Assembly (NCBI RefSeq): GCF_020166105.1
Contig: NZ_JAIUJY010000001.1
Location: forward strand, 806,001-870,000
DNA length: 64,000 nt
From: Blastococcus sp. LR1
GTDB lineage: Bacteria > Actinomycetota > Actinomycetes > Mycobacteriales > Geodermatophilaceae
Direction of reading: 5' to 3'
A model generated the notes under the pieces. The model searched no databases. It had not been told where the DNA came from and saw nothing but the letters and a program-made list of their open reading frames with translations. The position numbers and the translations under genes are program-made. Positions 50,010 through 57,769 of this stretch are shown here, piece by piece. Position 1 is the stretch's first letter; each line of letters starts with the position of its first letter.

Positions 50010-50310
50010 GACGGTCGCCTTCGACGAGGTCATCCATGCGCCGCAGCGCCTGCGGATCTGCGCGATGCTCAGCGCCGCGCAGAGCATCGAGTTCGGCGTC
50101 CTCCAGGACCGGCTCGGCCTGTCGAAGTCCGCGCTCAGCAAGCAGCTCGCTCACCTGGTCGAGGCCGGCTACGTGCAGCAGGAACGCGCCGTCCGGGACG
50201 GCCGGAGCCGCCTGTGGCTCTCGCTCACCCGCGAGGGGGCGCGTGCCTACGCCGGACACGTCCGGGCACTGCGGGAGATCGTCGACTCCGAGGTGGAGAA
50301 CCCCGGATAA
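49999..50310 (+). CDS. Winged-helix transcriptional regulator (HTH_34/MarR-like)
   Basis: A 103-residue single-domain DNA-binding protein. VIHAPQRLRICAMLSAAQSIEFGVLQDRLGLSKSALSKQL is the helix-turn-helix (landmarks HAPQRLRICAML and GLSKSALSKQLAHLVEAGYV), followed by a wing (RDGRSRLWLSLTREG) and a dimerisation helix. It belongs to the small regulators that pair with four-helix membrane proteins. It likely binds the inverted repeat over its own promoter. No cysteine or metal-binding pattern shows what it senses. Confidence 0.82.
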   Translation: MAAETVAFDEVIHAPQRLRICAMLSAAQSIEFGVLQDRLGLSKSALSKQLAHLVEAGYVQQERAVRDGRSRLWLSLTREGARAYAGHVRALREIVDSEVENPG

Positions 50311-50404
50311 CACGATCCGCGCACGGCGAGGGGACGCGCGGGACGGGTGGGGCGGATGCGCCGAACACGCACCCGGCGGTGCTGGCCTCGCGGCGTGCCG
50401 CCTC

Positions 50405-50417
50405 GGACCCTGGGTCC
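50405..50417. promoter_or_regulatory. Short palindrome directly before a start codon
   Basis: GGACCC-T-GGGTCC, a perfect dyad, ends at the base before the ATG at 50418. It takes the place of a ribosome site. Could be an operator or an RNA hairpin that hides the start. Confidence 0.35.
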
Positions 50418-50660
50418 ATGACCACCGTTTACGCGTACGGCACGGCACACGCGGTCGTGATGGTCGGCTCCTTCGGCGCAGAGGGCCTCCAGCCCCGCCA
50501 GATCGGCCCGGCGCACGCCACCATCGGCCGGGTCGGCGGGCAGAGCCGCAAGGCGCTGTGCGGCGCGTACGTCTCCGTCGACGAGCAGCTCCCCTGGCCG
50601 CCGGAGGGCTACGAGCAGCAGCAGCTCTGCCCGGACTGCAACCAGCTCGCCTCGCTCTGA
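50418..50660 (+). CDS. Small Cys-containing hypothetical protein
   Basis: An 80-residue protein. The C-terminal half has KALCGAYV, then QLCPDCNQLASL: three Cys and a CPDC knuckle that may bind zinc. The N-terminal half (YAYGTAHAVVMVG, GPAHATIGRVGG) includes His residues that could complete a site. ATG at 50418; the frame reads upstream but without coding character. Function unknown. Confidence 0.55.
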   Translation: MTTVYAYGTAHAVVMVGSFGAEGLQPRQIGPAHATIGRVGGQSRKALCGAYVSVDEQLPWPPEGYEQQQLCPDCNQLASL

Positions 50661-50673
50661 CCCACCTCCGCGC

Positions 50674-50955
50674 TCAGCCTCCGGCCACGGACGGCAGCAC
50701 CTGCACCTGCGCCCCGTCGCGCACGGTCGTGGAGAGCCCGGCGAGGTAGCGGACGTCGTCGCCGTCGACGTAGACGTTCACGAACCGCCGCACCCGGCCG
50801 GTCTCGTCCCGCAGCCGCCTGCCGAGCATCGGATGGCGGATCGCCAGCTCGTCCAGCACGTCGGCGAGGGTGCCCCCCGACGGGTCGACGTCGAGGTGCT
50901 TGCACCCGCCGGCCAGGTCGGCGAGCACGCCCGGCAGCACCACCTGGACGGTCAC
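50674..50955 (-). CDS. MoaD/ThiS family small protein
   Basis: A 93-residue beta-grasp protein: VQVVLPGVLADLAGG at the start, TLADVLDELAIRHP helix, VNVYVDGDDVRYLAGLSTTV, and a C-terminal VQVLPSVAGG. The terminal Gly-Gly is what E1-like enzymes adenylate in MoaD, ThiS and CysO. No E1, molybdopterin or thiamine gene is nearby. The GTG overlaps the stop of the BNR-propeller gene (GTGA), so the two proteins are made together. Confidence 0.85.
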   Translation of the reverse strand: MTVQVVLPGVLADLAGGCKHLDVDPSGGTLADVLDELAIRHPMLGRRLRDETGRVRRFVNVYVDGDDVRYLAGLSTTVRDGAQVQVLPSVAGG

Positions 50956-52031
50956 GGCAGCTGCACCGCGCGGACGCACAGGACGTCGGGCAGGTGCTCG
51001 GCCACCACCGCGAACGACTCGCCCTCGTCGGCGCTGGCGTAGACGCAGCCGTCGCGGGTGCCCACGTAGACGCCCGTCGGATCGGCCTCGTCCACGCAGA
51101 AGGCATCGCGCATCACGGCCGTCCACGAGGCGTCGGGCAGTCCTGTCGCGGACTCGGACCAGCTGGCGCCGGCATCCCGGGTGCGGTGCACGCGCAGTCG
51201 CCCGGCCGGCGGCACCCGCTGCATGTCGGCGACCAACGGCACGACCCACGCGGTGCCGGGTGCCGACGGCGACGCGGCGATCGGGAAGCCGAAGTCGGCG
51301 GGGAGCCCGTCGGCGATCGAGGTCCAGTTCCGGCCGGCGTCCTCGGTGCGGAAGACGCCGAAGTGGTTCTGGGCGACCAGGGTGTCCGGTCCGGCCGCGT
51401 CGACGGCGACCTTGTGCACGCACTGGCCGTACTCCGGCGGCTCGGGCAGGAAGGGCGCGGTGATCCCGCGGTTGCGCGGCTCCCACCGCTCGCCGCCGTC
51501 CTCGCTGACGTAGACGCCGCCGGTGCTCATCGCGATCGTCACCCGGTCCGACGCCGGGTCGGGCAGGATCGTGTGCACCGCTCCCCCACCGCCGCCGGGC
51601 TCCCAGGTCGGCCGGTGCGGGTGGTCCCAGTGGCCGCGGACGAGGGAGAAGCTGCACCCGCCGTCGGTGCTGCGCCACAGCGAGTGCGGCTCGCAGCCCG
51701 CCCAGACGACGTCGGGCCGGTCGGCGGAGTCCGGGCGCAGCTGCCAGACGCGTTCCAGCGCCGCACCGGTGTCCTCGGGGAACCGGATCGCGCCGGAGTC
51801 GGTCTCGTGCCAGCTCGCCCCGAGGTCGTCGGACCACATGACGGTCGGTCCCCAGTGGCCGTACTGGATCCCGGCGAGGACCCGCGGGTTCGCCCGCCGG
51901 GTGTCCACGCAGACGGCCGCGACCTCCTGGGCGAGGAGGTGCGGGCCGTCCAGCGTCCAGGTGCGGCGCCCGTCCTCGCTGCGGGCCAGCCACAGCCCCT
52001 TGCGCGTTCCGATGGCCAGCAGATCGGTCAT
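50952..52031 (-). CDS. BNR-repeat beta-propeller protein (sialidase/VPS10-like)
   Basis: A 359-residue cytosolic-looking propeller (no signal peptide). Asp-box motifs SxDxGxxW recur: WSDDLGASW, RSTDGGCSF, VSEDGGERW, RTEDAGRNW, RTRDAGASW and SADEGESF, about six blades. The N-terminus LLAIGTRKGLWLARSEDGRRTW is typical of an actinobacterial group annotated as exo-alpha-sialidase without proof of activity. Sialidase catalytic Arg triad and Tyr are not evident. Coupled to the MoaD-like gene. Confidence 0.8.
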   Translation of the reverse strand: MTDLLAIGTRKGLWLARSEDGRRTWTLDGPHLLAQEVAAVCVDTRRANPRVLAGIQYGHWGPTVMWSDDLGASWHETDSGAIRFPEDTGAALERVWQLRPDSADRPDVVWAGCEPHSLWRSTDGGCSFSLVRGHWDHPHRPTWEPGGGGGAVHTILPDPASDRVTIAMSTGGVYVSEDGGERWEPRNRGITAPFLPEPPEYGQCVHKVAVDAAGPDTLVAQNHFGVFRTEDAGRNWTSIADGLPADFGFPIAASPSAPGTAWVVPLVADMQRVPPAGRLRVHRTRDAGASWSESATGLPDASWTAVMRDAFCVDEADPTGVYVGTRDGCVYASADEGESFAVVAEHLPDVLCVRAVQLP

Positions 52032-52085
52032 GACACCCTCCGAGTCGACGGTTCTCGGAAGGTAGACCGGGCGGGCCGGCGGAAC

Positions 52086-52496
52086 TCAGCGGCGAGTCGC
52101 GCCCCCGTCGGTGGTGCCGTGCTGCGGGTGCTGTCCGTCCGGGGTGAGGCCCGGTGCGAGGCGCTGGGCCTCGCTGCGCAGCTTCTCGGCCGCACTCCGG
52201 TCCTCGTCCGCCCGGGCTGCCCGCTCCCGGGCCTCCTGCTCGGTCAGCGCGGCACGCTCCTGGACCTCGGCCATCTCGCGCCGGGCCGCCGCGGCCTGCT
52301 CTTCGGCGAGCGCCTGCTCCTTGTCCGCGCGGGCGGCCCGGATCTGGGCCTCCTGCAGGTTGTCGCGCGCCTGCTCGCGGTGCTGCGCCTCGCGGCGCGC
52401 CTTCGCGACGCGGCCCCGCTTCATCAGCGCCAGCGCCAGCAGCGCGAGCAGTACCAGCACGACGGCGACGATGAGCACGATCTGCCAGGTCTCCAC
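52086..52496 (-). CDS. Membrane-anchored coiled-coil protein
   Basis: A 136-residue protein with one N-terminal membrane helix (IVLIVAVVLVLLALLALALM), then a long Arg/Glu/Ala coiled coil (about 30-112) and a disordered His/Gly tail. The cytoplasmic coil suggests a scaffold role, but I recognise no family. ATG start; gap to the L,D-transpeptidase gene is 75 bp. Confidence 0.6.
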   Translation of the reverse strand: METWQIVLIVAVVLVLLALLALALMKRGRVAKARREAQHREQARDNLQEAQIRAARADKEQALAEEQAAAARREMAEVQERAALTEQEARERAARADEDRSAAEKLRSEAQRLAPGLTPDGQHPQHGTTDGGATRR

Positions 52497-52571
52497 GGCA
52501 ACCCCTCCTCTGAAGTCGGGTCGTGGGTGCCCGGCGTCACAGCCGAGGAAACGCCGCCGGCCTGCCGATGA

Positions 52572-53798
52572 TCACTTCAGGGCGCTGCCGGCCTGCCACT
52601 CGTCCCACGGGATCGCCCAGTCGTAGATGTCCCCGTCGGCCGCGGAGAGGGCGGGCCCTTCCGAGTTCCTGATCTCCACGACGTCGCCGGGCTGCGAGAA
52701 GTTGTAGAACCACGCGGCGCGCTCGGTCGAGAGGTTGATGCAGCCGTGCGACACGTTCTCCCGGCCCTGCTGGCCCACCGACCACGGCGCGGCGTGCACG
52801 AACTCGCCGTTGTTGGACAGCCGGACCGCGTACTCGACCGGCGTGCGGTAGCCGTTCGGGCTGTCGACCGGGGTGCCGTAGGTGCTGGAGTCCATCACCC
52901 GGTTGCGGTTGAGCTCGGTGACGACGTGCGGGCCGTTGCGGCTCGGGAAGTCCGGGCCTCCCGCGCTCATCGGGTAGGTCTGCACCAGCTGGTCGCCGTC
53001 GAAGACCTCCATGGTGTGCGTCGCGGCGTCGGCGATCGACACGTGGCGCTCACCGATGGAGAAGGAGACCGTGCGGTCCTTCTCGCCCCACATGCCCTCG
53101 CCGAAGTTCACGCCGTACAGGTTGGCGTCGAGGGTGACCTCGATGTTGGCCGGCCAGTACTCCGACGGGCGGAAGTGCACCTCGGAGTCGTCGAGCCAGC
53201 TCCACACGCCGTCGGTGGGCGTGGTGCTGGTGACCTCGAGGTGGCTCTCGACAGCGGCCTTGTCGGCGACCGGGTCCTCGAAGTAGACGCGGATCGGCAT
53301 GCCGACGCCGACGGTCTGCCCGTCGAGCGGGCCGACCGAGGGGGTGGTGACGTTCTCCGGGGTGACGGTGGTGAAGGTCGACGTCGCCGTCGCCTCCTCG
53401 TCGTCGTCGTTCGTGGCGGTGGCCGTCAGCGTGTAGCTGGTGCCGTAGGCCAGCGGCGTCTCCGGCACCCAGACCTGACCGGCGGGTGCGTCCTCGGCCG
53501 GTTCCTCCGCAGCCTCCTCACCGGCGGCCGGCTCCTCGTCGGCCGCCGGGGCCACCGCACCCGCGACGGGGGCGCCGCCCGCGTCGGTCACCGTGACCTC
53601 GCCGAGCTCACCGCCGTCCACCGAGATCTCCAGCGGGACGACCGGGGAGACGTCGACCGACCCGTCGGCGACCGCGAGCTCGATGGTCGCCGGCTCGGCC
53701 TCGGCGGCGGGCTCAGCGGACTTCCCGGCGTCGTCCCCGCTGCACCCGGCCAGGAAGACCAGCGTCCCCGCGGCGATCATCGCGGCTGTCCGTCGCAC
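52572..53798 (-). CDS. L,D-transpeptidase lipoprotein with Ig-like domains
   Basis: A 408-residue cell-wall enzyme that makes 3-3 peptidoglycan cross-links, like mycobacterial Ldt proteins. Signal and lipobox: AAGTLVFLAGC. The mature protein has a Glu/Ala-rich spacer, two Ig-like (Big_5-type) domains, and the YkuD catalytic domain with HGCINLS (nucleophile Cys about 350). GTG at 53798 is nine bases from GAGGAG; GTG at 53804 is only three bases away and less likely. The gene runs divergently from the tRNA. Confidence 0.88.
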   Translation of the reverse strand: MRRTAAMIAAGTLVFLAGCSGDDAGKSAEPAAEAEPATIELAVADGSVDVSPVVPLEISVDGGELGEVTVTDAGGAPVAGAVAPAADEEPAAGEEAAEEPAEDAPAGQVWVPETPLAYGTSYTLTATATNDDDEEATATSTFTTVTPENVTTPSVGPLDGQTVGVGMPIRVYFEDPVADKAAVESHLEVTSTTPTDGVWSWLDDSEVHFRPSEYWPANIEVTLDANLYGVNFGEGMWGEKDRTVSFSIGERHVSIADAATHTMEVFDGDQLVQTYPMSAGGPDFPSRNGPHVVTELNRNRVMDSSTYGTPVDSPNGYRTPVEYAVRLSNNGEFVHAAPWSVGQQGRENVSHGCINLSTERAAWFYNFSQPGDVVEIRNSEGPALSAADGDIYDWAIPWDEWQAGSALK

Positions 53799-53943
53799 CT
53801 GCACCGACTCCTCATTCCCCCGCCTCGTCCCACCCGGGACGAGCTCGTCCTCATCAGTGTCCACAAAGATCTGACACTCCGTCGGCTGCCACGTGTGGCG
53901 AAGCACTCCCCGGACACCTGCCATGTCCACCGCACCGCACTGG

Positions 53944-53949
53944 TATCGT
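53944..53949 (+). promoter_or_regulatory. Candidate -10 element of tRNA-Lys
   Basis: TATCGT (TANNNT) ends 31 bp upstream of the tRNA 5' end. No clear -35 box. Confidence 0.3.
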
Positions 53950-53980
53950 TCTCTCTCGTTGCCCGGCCAGCCGGTGCACC

Positions 53981-54056
<76 letters not shown>

Positions 54057-54060
54057 GGAT

Positions 54061-54102
54061 CGACGAAGCGGCTCCTCCCTCCGGGGAGGGGCCGCTTCGT
54101 CG
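54061..54102. terminator. Terminator hairpin after tRNA-Lys
   Basis: An 18-bp stem (CGACGAAGCGGCTCCTCC and its complement, with one G-T pair) closes a short GC loop five bases after the tRNA. It also faces the 3' end of the ATP-grasp gene and may serve both. Confidence 0.85.
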
Positions 54103-54129
54103 TTCACGTGCGCCTCCAAGCCCTGCGCA

Positions 54130-55485
54130 TCAGACGGGCTGCAGCACCTCGACGTCGACGTGGATGCCGTCGAGGACGTAGGCCGCCCGGCGCCGCGACT
54201 GCTCGGGCGTCGAGCCGGCGGCGATCACGTGCCCGAGGTAGCCGGTCGGTGTCCCGGGCGCCTCGGTCTCGGCGCCCACGTCGGCGAAGACCTCGGCCAC
54301 CAGGAAGCCCGGGATCGCGGCGCCGTCGCGCACGCCCGACACCTGACGCACTCTCCCCGCCGAGTGCGACAGGAGGACCATGCGCGTGCACGCCTCCTCG
54401 GCCCGCGCCGGCCGCTCCGCCGGGACCGGCTCGCCCAGCAGCAGGGCCACCGCAACCTCCGCGGTGTCCACGCCACTGACGCGGTCCACGCAGAACTGGG
54501 CACCCGAGGCGGCCGGGCGCGCGTGCAGCGTGGTCAGCATCGGTCCCGCCGGCCCGAGCACGAACTCCAGGTGGAACAGGCCGCAGTCGTACCCCGACGC
54601 GGCGACCGCGGCGGCGACGAACGCGGAGGCACCGGCGGCCGGGGGCCGGCGCGTCGCCGTCATGGCCAGCTCGGTGAACTCCGGCGGCGGCGTCATGACC
54701 TGCTCGGACCACGCCAGCACCACCGGCCGCCCGTCGACGACGTAGCCGTCGGCCGCGAAGCGGGGGCCGTCGACGTACTGCTCGACGAGGAGCCGGTGCC
54801 GGGGGCGCAGTCCTCGGGCGTAGGTCGCGCGTCGGACGTGCTGGGCGGCGAGCGCGCGCAGCTCGCCGTCGTCGGCGACGATCGCGACGTCGTACCGCCG
54901 GGCGGCGTCCACGGGCGCGACGACGACGGGGTAGCCGAGGGCCGAGGTGAGGGCGGCCTCGGCGGTGCCCACCGACACCCAGGGCGCGACGGCGACCCCG
55001 GCCTCGACCATCGCCGCGCGGAGCACGATCTCGTCGTTGACCAGCGCGGGGGTTCCGGGGGTGGGGCCCCGCAGCCCGAGGGCGCGTGCCGCGAGGGCGG
55101 TCGACTGCAGGAAGCCGTCGACGGCGGTCGTCACGGCGGCGACGGTTCCGGGCAGCCGCCCCAGGGCAGCGACGACGGCCGCGGGGTCGAGGGTCTCGCA
55201 CTCGATCCACCTGTCGACCAGCCAGTCGGCGTCGTCGCCGTAGAACTCCCGGTCGCGCGCGAGCACCGCGATGCCCAGCCCCCGGGAGCGGGCCTGCTCG
55301 AGTTGCGCCACGGTCGCCACGTCGAGGCGCTCGCCTGCGCCGAACTCCGGTCGCACCGCTGAGCAGCGGCGGAGCAGCTCCACCGCGACGAACCAGCGGA
55401 CCCCCAGCGGTTCCGACCTGGTGAGGCTCTGATCCAGCGCGCTCCGACCCTCTGCGCCCGACCCCCGTGCGCTCGACCCCGTCAT
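54130..55485 (-). CDS. ATP-grasp domain protein (carboxylate-amine ligase-like)
   Basis: A 451-residue protein. A pre-ATP-grasp region (about 40-130) is followed by ATP-grasp signatures: LGYPVVVAPVDAARRYDVAIV (the Lys-type strand, though Lys is not seen), VEQYVDGPRFAADGYVVDGRPVV and a metal loop CGLFHLEFVLGPAGPMLTTLHARPAAS (landmarks FHLEFVL and ARPAAS). This layout fits L-amino acid ligases and phosphoribosyl-ligase-like enzymes that join a carboxylate to an amine. Substrate unknown. ATG at 55485 is chosen for GGAGG seven bases upstream; the frame extends further. Confidence 0.75.
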   Translation of the reverse strand: MTGSSARGSGAEGRSALDQSLTRSEPLGVRWFVAVELLRRCSAVRPEFGAGERLDVATVAQLEQARSRGLGIAVLARDREFYGDDADWLVDRWIECETLDPAAVVAALGRLPGTVAAVTTAVDGFLQSTALAARALGLRGPTPGTPALVNDEIVLRAAMVEAGVAVAPWVSVGTAEAALTSALGYPVVVAPVDAARRYDVAIVADDGELRALAAQHVRRATYARGLRPRHRLLVEQYVDGPRFAADGYVVDGRPVVLAWSEQVMTPPPEFTELAMTATRRPPAAGASAFVAAAVAASGYDCGLFHLEFVLGPAGPMLTTLHARPAASGAQFCVDRVSGVDTAEVAVALLLGEPVPAERPARAEEACTRMVLLSHSAGRVRQVSGVRDGAAIPGFLVAEVFADVGAETEAPGTPTGYLGHVIAAGSTPEQSRRRAAYVLDGIHVDVEVLQPV

Positions 55486-55523
55486 GGGCGTGCCTCCCCG
55501 TTCGCTCACTGAGTCGCCGGACC

Positions 55524-55541
55524 ATACCGGCCGGTCGGTAT
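55524..55541. promoter_or_regulatory. TetR-type operator candidate
   Basis: ATACCG-GCCGGT-CGGTAT is an 18-bp palindrome with one mismatch, close to the form recognised by many TetR repressors. It lies in the divergent gap of the ATP-grasp and flavoprotein genes. No TetR gene is next to it. Confidence 0.5.
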
Positions 55542-55632
55542 CATCCGGAAGTCTTTTCGTCCCGTGCCACGAAAGACCGGACGAGCCGTCCACGGGGGGA
55601 AGTGCGCAGCTCTGCGGAGGGTTGCTGCCGGT

Positions 55633-56736
55633 GTGACCAGCACGCCCGCCCTCCCCGACGACGTCGACGTCGACGTCGCGGTGATCGGCGCCGGTCAGGC
55701 GGGGCTGTCCACGGCCTGGGCGCTGGCACGGCAGGGCTTCGACCGCGGGACCGGCTTCGTCGTCCTCGACGGCGAGCCCGCTCCGGGTGGGGCCTGGCAG
55801 CACCGTTGGCCGTCGCTGACCCTCGGCACGACGCACCGGGTGCACGACCTGCCCGGCCTCCCGTTCGCACCCGACGACGACCGCGCCCCGGCCGTGCGGT
55901 CGGTGCCCGCCTACTTCGCCGAGTACGAGCGGAGTTTCGAGCTGCCCGTCGTCCGGCCGGTCCGGGTCGCCGCCGTCCGCCGGACCGACGACGGCCGGTT
56001 CCGCCTGGAGACCGACCGCGGCAGCTGGACGGCGCGGGCCGTGGTGAACGCGACCGGTACCTGGACGCGGCCGTTCGTCCCCCGCTATCCGGGGCAGGAG
56101 CAGTTCCGCGGCCGCCAGCTGCACACCGTCGACTACCGGACCGCCGAGGAGTTCCGCGGGCAGCACGTCGTGGTGGTCGGCGGCGGCGCGTCGGCCACCC
56201 AGCTGCTCGGCGAGATCTCCCGGGTCACCTCGACGACGTGGGTGACCCGTCGGCCCCCGGTGTGGCGGGAGGGCGTGTTCGACGAGAACGCGGGCCGCGA
56301 GGTGGTCGCGAGGGTCGAGGAGGCGGTCCGCGAGGGTCGCCGGCCGGGCAGCGTCGTCGGCCTCACCGGGCTGCTGGTCTCCACCCCCTACATCGCCGAC
56401 GGGCTCGAGCGCGGAGTCCTCGAACGGCTGCCGATGTTCGATCGGATCACCGAGGACGGCGTCGCCTGGGCGGACGGCAGCTTCCAGCGCGCCGACGTCC
56501 TCCTCTGGGCCACCGGCTTCCGGGCCGCGGTGAACCACCTGGCCCCGCTGCACCTGCGCGGACCGGGCGAGGGGTTCCGCCTCGACGGCACCCAGGTGGT
56601 CGGTGAGCCGCGGGTGCACCTGGTCGGCTACGGCCCCTCGGCCAGCACCATCGGGGCCAACCGTGCAGGTCAGGCCGCCGCACGGGCGCTGCGGCGCGAG
56701 CTGCGCCCGGGTGCTCCCCCGTCCCGCGGCGACTGA
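55633..56736 (+). CDS. FAD/NAD(P)-binding monooxygenase-like protein
   Basis: A 367-residue flavoprotein. FAD motif VIGAGQAGLSTAWAL (about 16-30), FMO fingerprint FxGxxxHxxxY as FRGRQLHTVDY (about 158-168), NADPH motif VVVGGGASATQLLGEI (about 180), and LLWATGFRAAVNHL. It fits N- or S-oxidising FMO-like enzymes. GTG at 55633 gives the usual N-terminus; GGAGG lies 12 bases upstream. Divergent from the ATP-grasp gene with a shared operator, so the two may act in one pathway. Confidence 0.8.
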   Translation: MTSTPALPDDVDVDVAVIGAGQAGLSTAWALARQGFDRGTGFVVLDGEPAPGGAWQHRWPSLTLGTTHRVHDLPGLPFAPDDDRAPAVRSVPAYFAEYERSFELPVVRPVRVAAVRRTDDGRFRLETDRGSWTARAVVNATGTWTRPFVPRYPGQEQFRGRQLHTVDYRTAEEFRGQHVVVVGGGASATQLLGEISRVTSTTWVTRRPPVWREGVFDENAGREVVARVEEAVREGRRPGSVVGLTGLLVSTPYIADGLERGVLERLPMFDRITEDGVAWADGSFQRADVLLWATGFRAAVNHLAPLHLRGPGEGFRLDGTQVVGEPRVHLVGYGPSASTIGANRAGQAAARALRRELRPGAPPSRGD

Positions 56737-56740
56737 GCCG

Positions 56741-56768
56741 TCAGGGACTGTTCAGGGTCCGATCAGGG
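56741..56768 (+). promoter_or_regulatory. Three TCAGGG direct repeats at 11-bp period
   Basis: TCAGGG occurs at 56741, 56752 and 56763, exactly one helical turn apart, 81 bp upstream of the ABC ATPase start. Tandem 11-bp direct repeats are the form of OmpR/PhoB-family response-regulator sites. No such regulator gene is in the window. Confidence 0.55.
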
Positions 56769-56842
56769 CGCTCCCCGATGGTTGCCGGGCCGGCCCGCCG
56801 ACAGGCTTCCGGCATGACTCCTCCCCCGACCGGCCGCCGGGC

Positions 56843-56854
56843 GATCACGTGATC
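56843..56854. repeat. Perfect 12-bp palindrome over a start codon
   Basis: GATCACGTGATC contains the GTG start (56849) of the ABC ATPase. Could be a regulator site or chance. Confidence 0.35.
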
Positions 56855-57769
56855 ACCGCCCGGAGCCTCACCAAGACCTACGGCGCCACGACCGCCGTCC
56901 ACGGCGTCACGTTCACCGTCGAGCCCGGCCGGGTCACCGGCTTCCTCGGCCCCAACGGTGCCGGCAAGTCGACGACGATGCGGATGATCCTCGGCCTGGA
57001 CCGCCCCACCTCCGGCAGCGTCACCGTCAACGGACGGCGCTACCAGGAGTACTCCGCGCCGCTGCGCGAGGTCGGCGCCCTGCTCGAGGCGCGGGCGCTG
57101 CACCCGGGCCGCTCGGCACGCGACCACCTGCGCTGGCTGGCCGCCAGCAACGGCATCCCCCGCGCCCGGATCGACGAGGTGCTCGGCCTCGTCGGGCTGG
57201 AGGCCGTCGCGGACAAGCGCGTCGGCAAGTTCTCCCTCGGCATGGGCCAGCGGCTGGGCATCGCCGTCGCACTGCTGGGCGACCCGCCGGTCGTCGTCCT
57301 CGACGAGCCGGTCAACGGGCTGGACCCGGAGGGCATCCGCTGGGTGCGCACCCTCGCCCGCGAACTGGCGGCGCAGGGCCGCACCGTCTTCATCTCCAGC
57401 CACCTCATGTCCGAGATGGCGTTGACCGCCGACCACCTCGTCGTCGTCGGCCGTGGCCGCATCCTCGCCGACTGCTCGATGTCGCAGTTCATCGCCGAGC
57501 ACGCCGCGTCCTACGTGCGGGTCGCCAGCCCCCAGCGGGGCGAGGTCGCCGACCTCCTGCGCCGCTCCGGACTCGAGGTCGAGGTGCAGGACCAGGAGCT
57601 CCGGGTCCAGGGCCTCGACGCCGCCGGCATCGGCGAGCTGGTCGGGAGCAACGGGCTGCTGCTGCACGAGCTCACGCTCGTCCGCTCCTCCCTCGAGGAG
57701 GCCTTCATGACCTTGACCGCCGACAGCGTGGAGTACTCCGCGTCCACTCCCACCGGGATCCCCGCATGA
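56849..57769 (+). CDS. ABC transporter ATP-binding protein
   Basis: A 306-residue exporter ATPase (drug/bacitracin type). Walker A GPNGAGKSTTMRMILG (about 36), signature FSLGMGQRLGIAVALLG, Walker B VVVLDEPVNGLDPEG and switch ISSHLMSEM, then a C-terminal regulatory domain. GTG at 56849 is the first start that gives the family N-terminus ITARSLTKTYG. Coupled to the permease gene by ATGA. Confidence 0.9.
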   Translation: MITARSLTKTYGATTAVHGVTFTVEPGRVTGFLGPNGAGKSTTMRMILGLDRPTSGSVTVNGRRYQEYSAPLREVGALLEARALHPGRSARDHLRWLAASNGIPRARIDEVLGLVGLEAVADKRVGKFSLGMGQRLGIAVALLGDPPVVVLDEPVNGLDPEGIRWVRTLARELAAQGRTVFISSHLMSEMALTADHLVVVGRGRILADCSMSQFIAEHAASYVRVASPQRGEVADLLRRSGLEVEVQDQELRVQGLDAAGIGELVGSNGLLLHELTLVRSSLEEAFMTLTADSVEYSASTPTGIPA

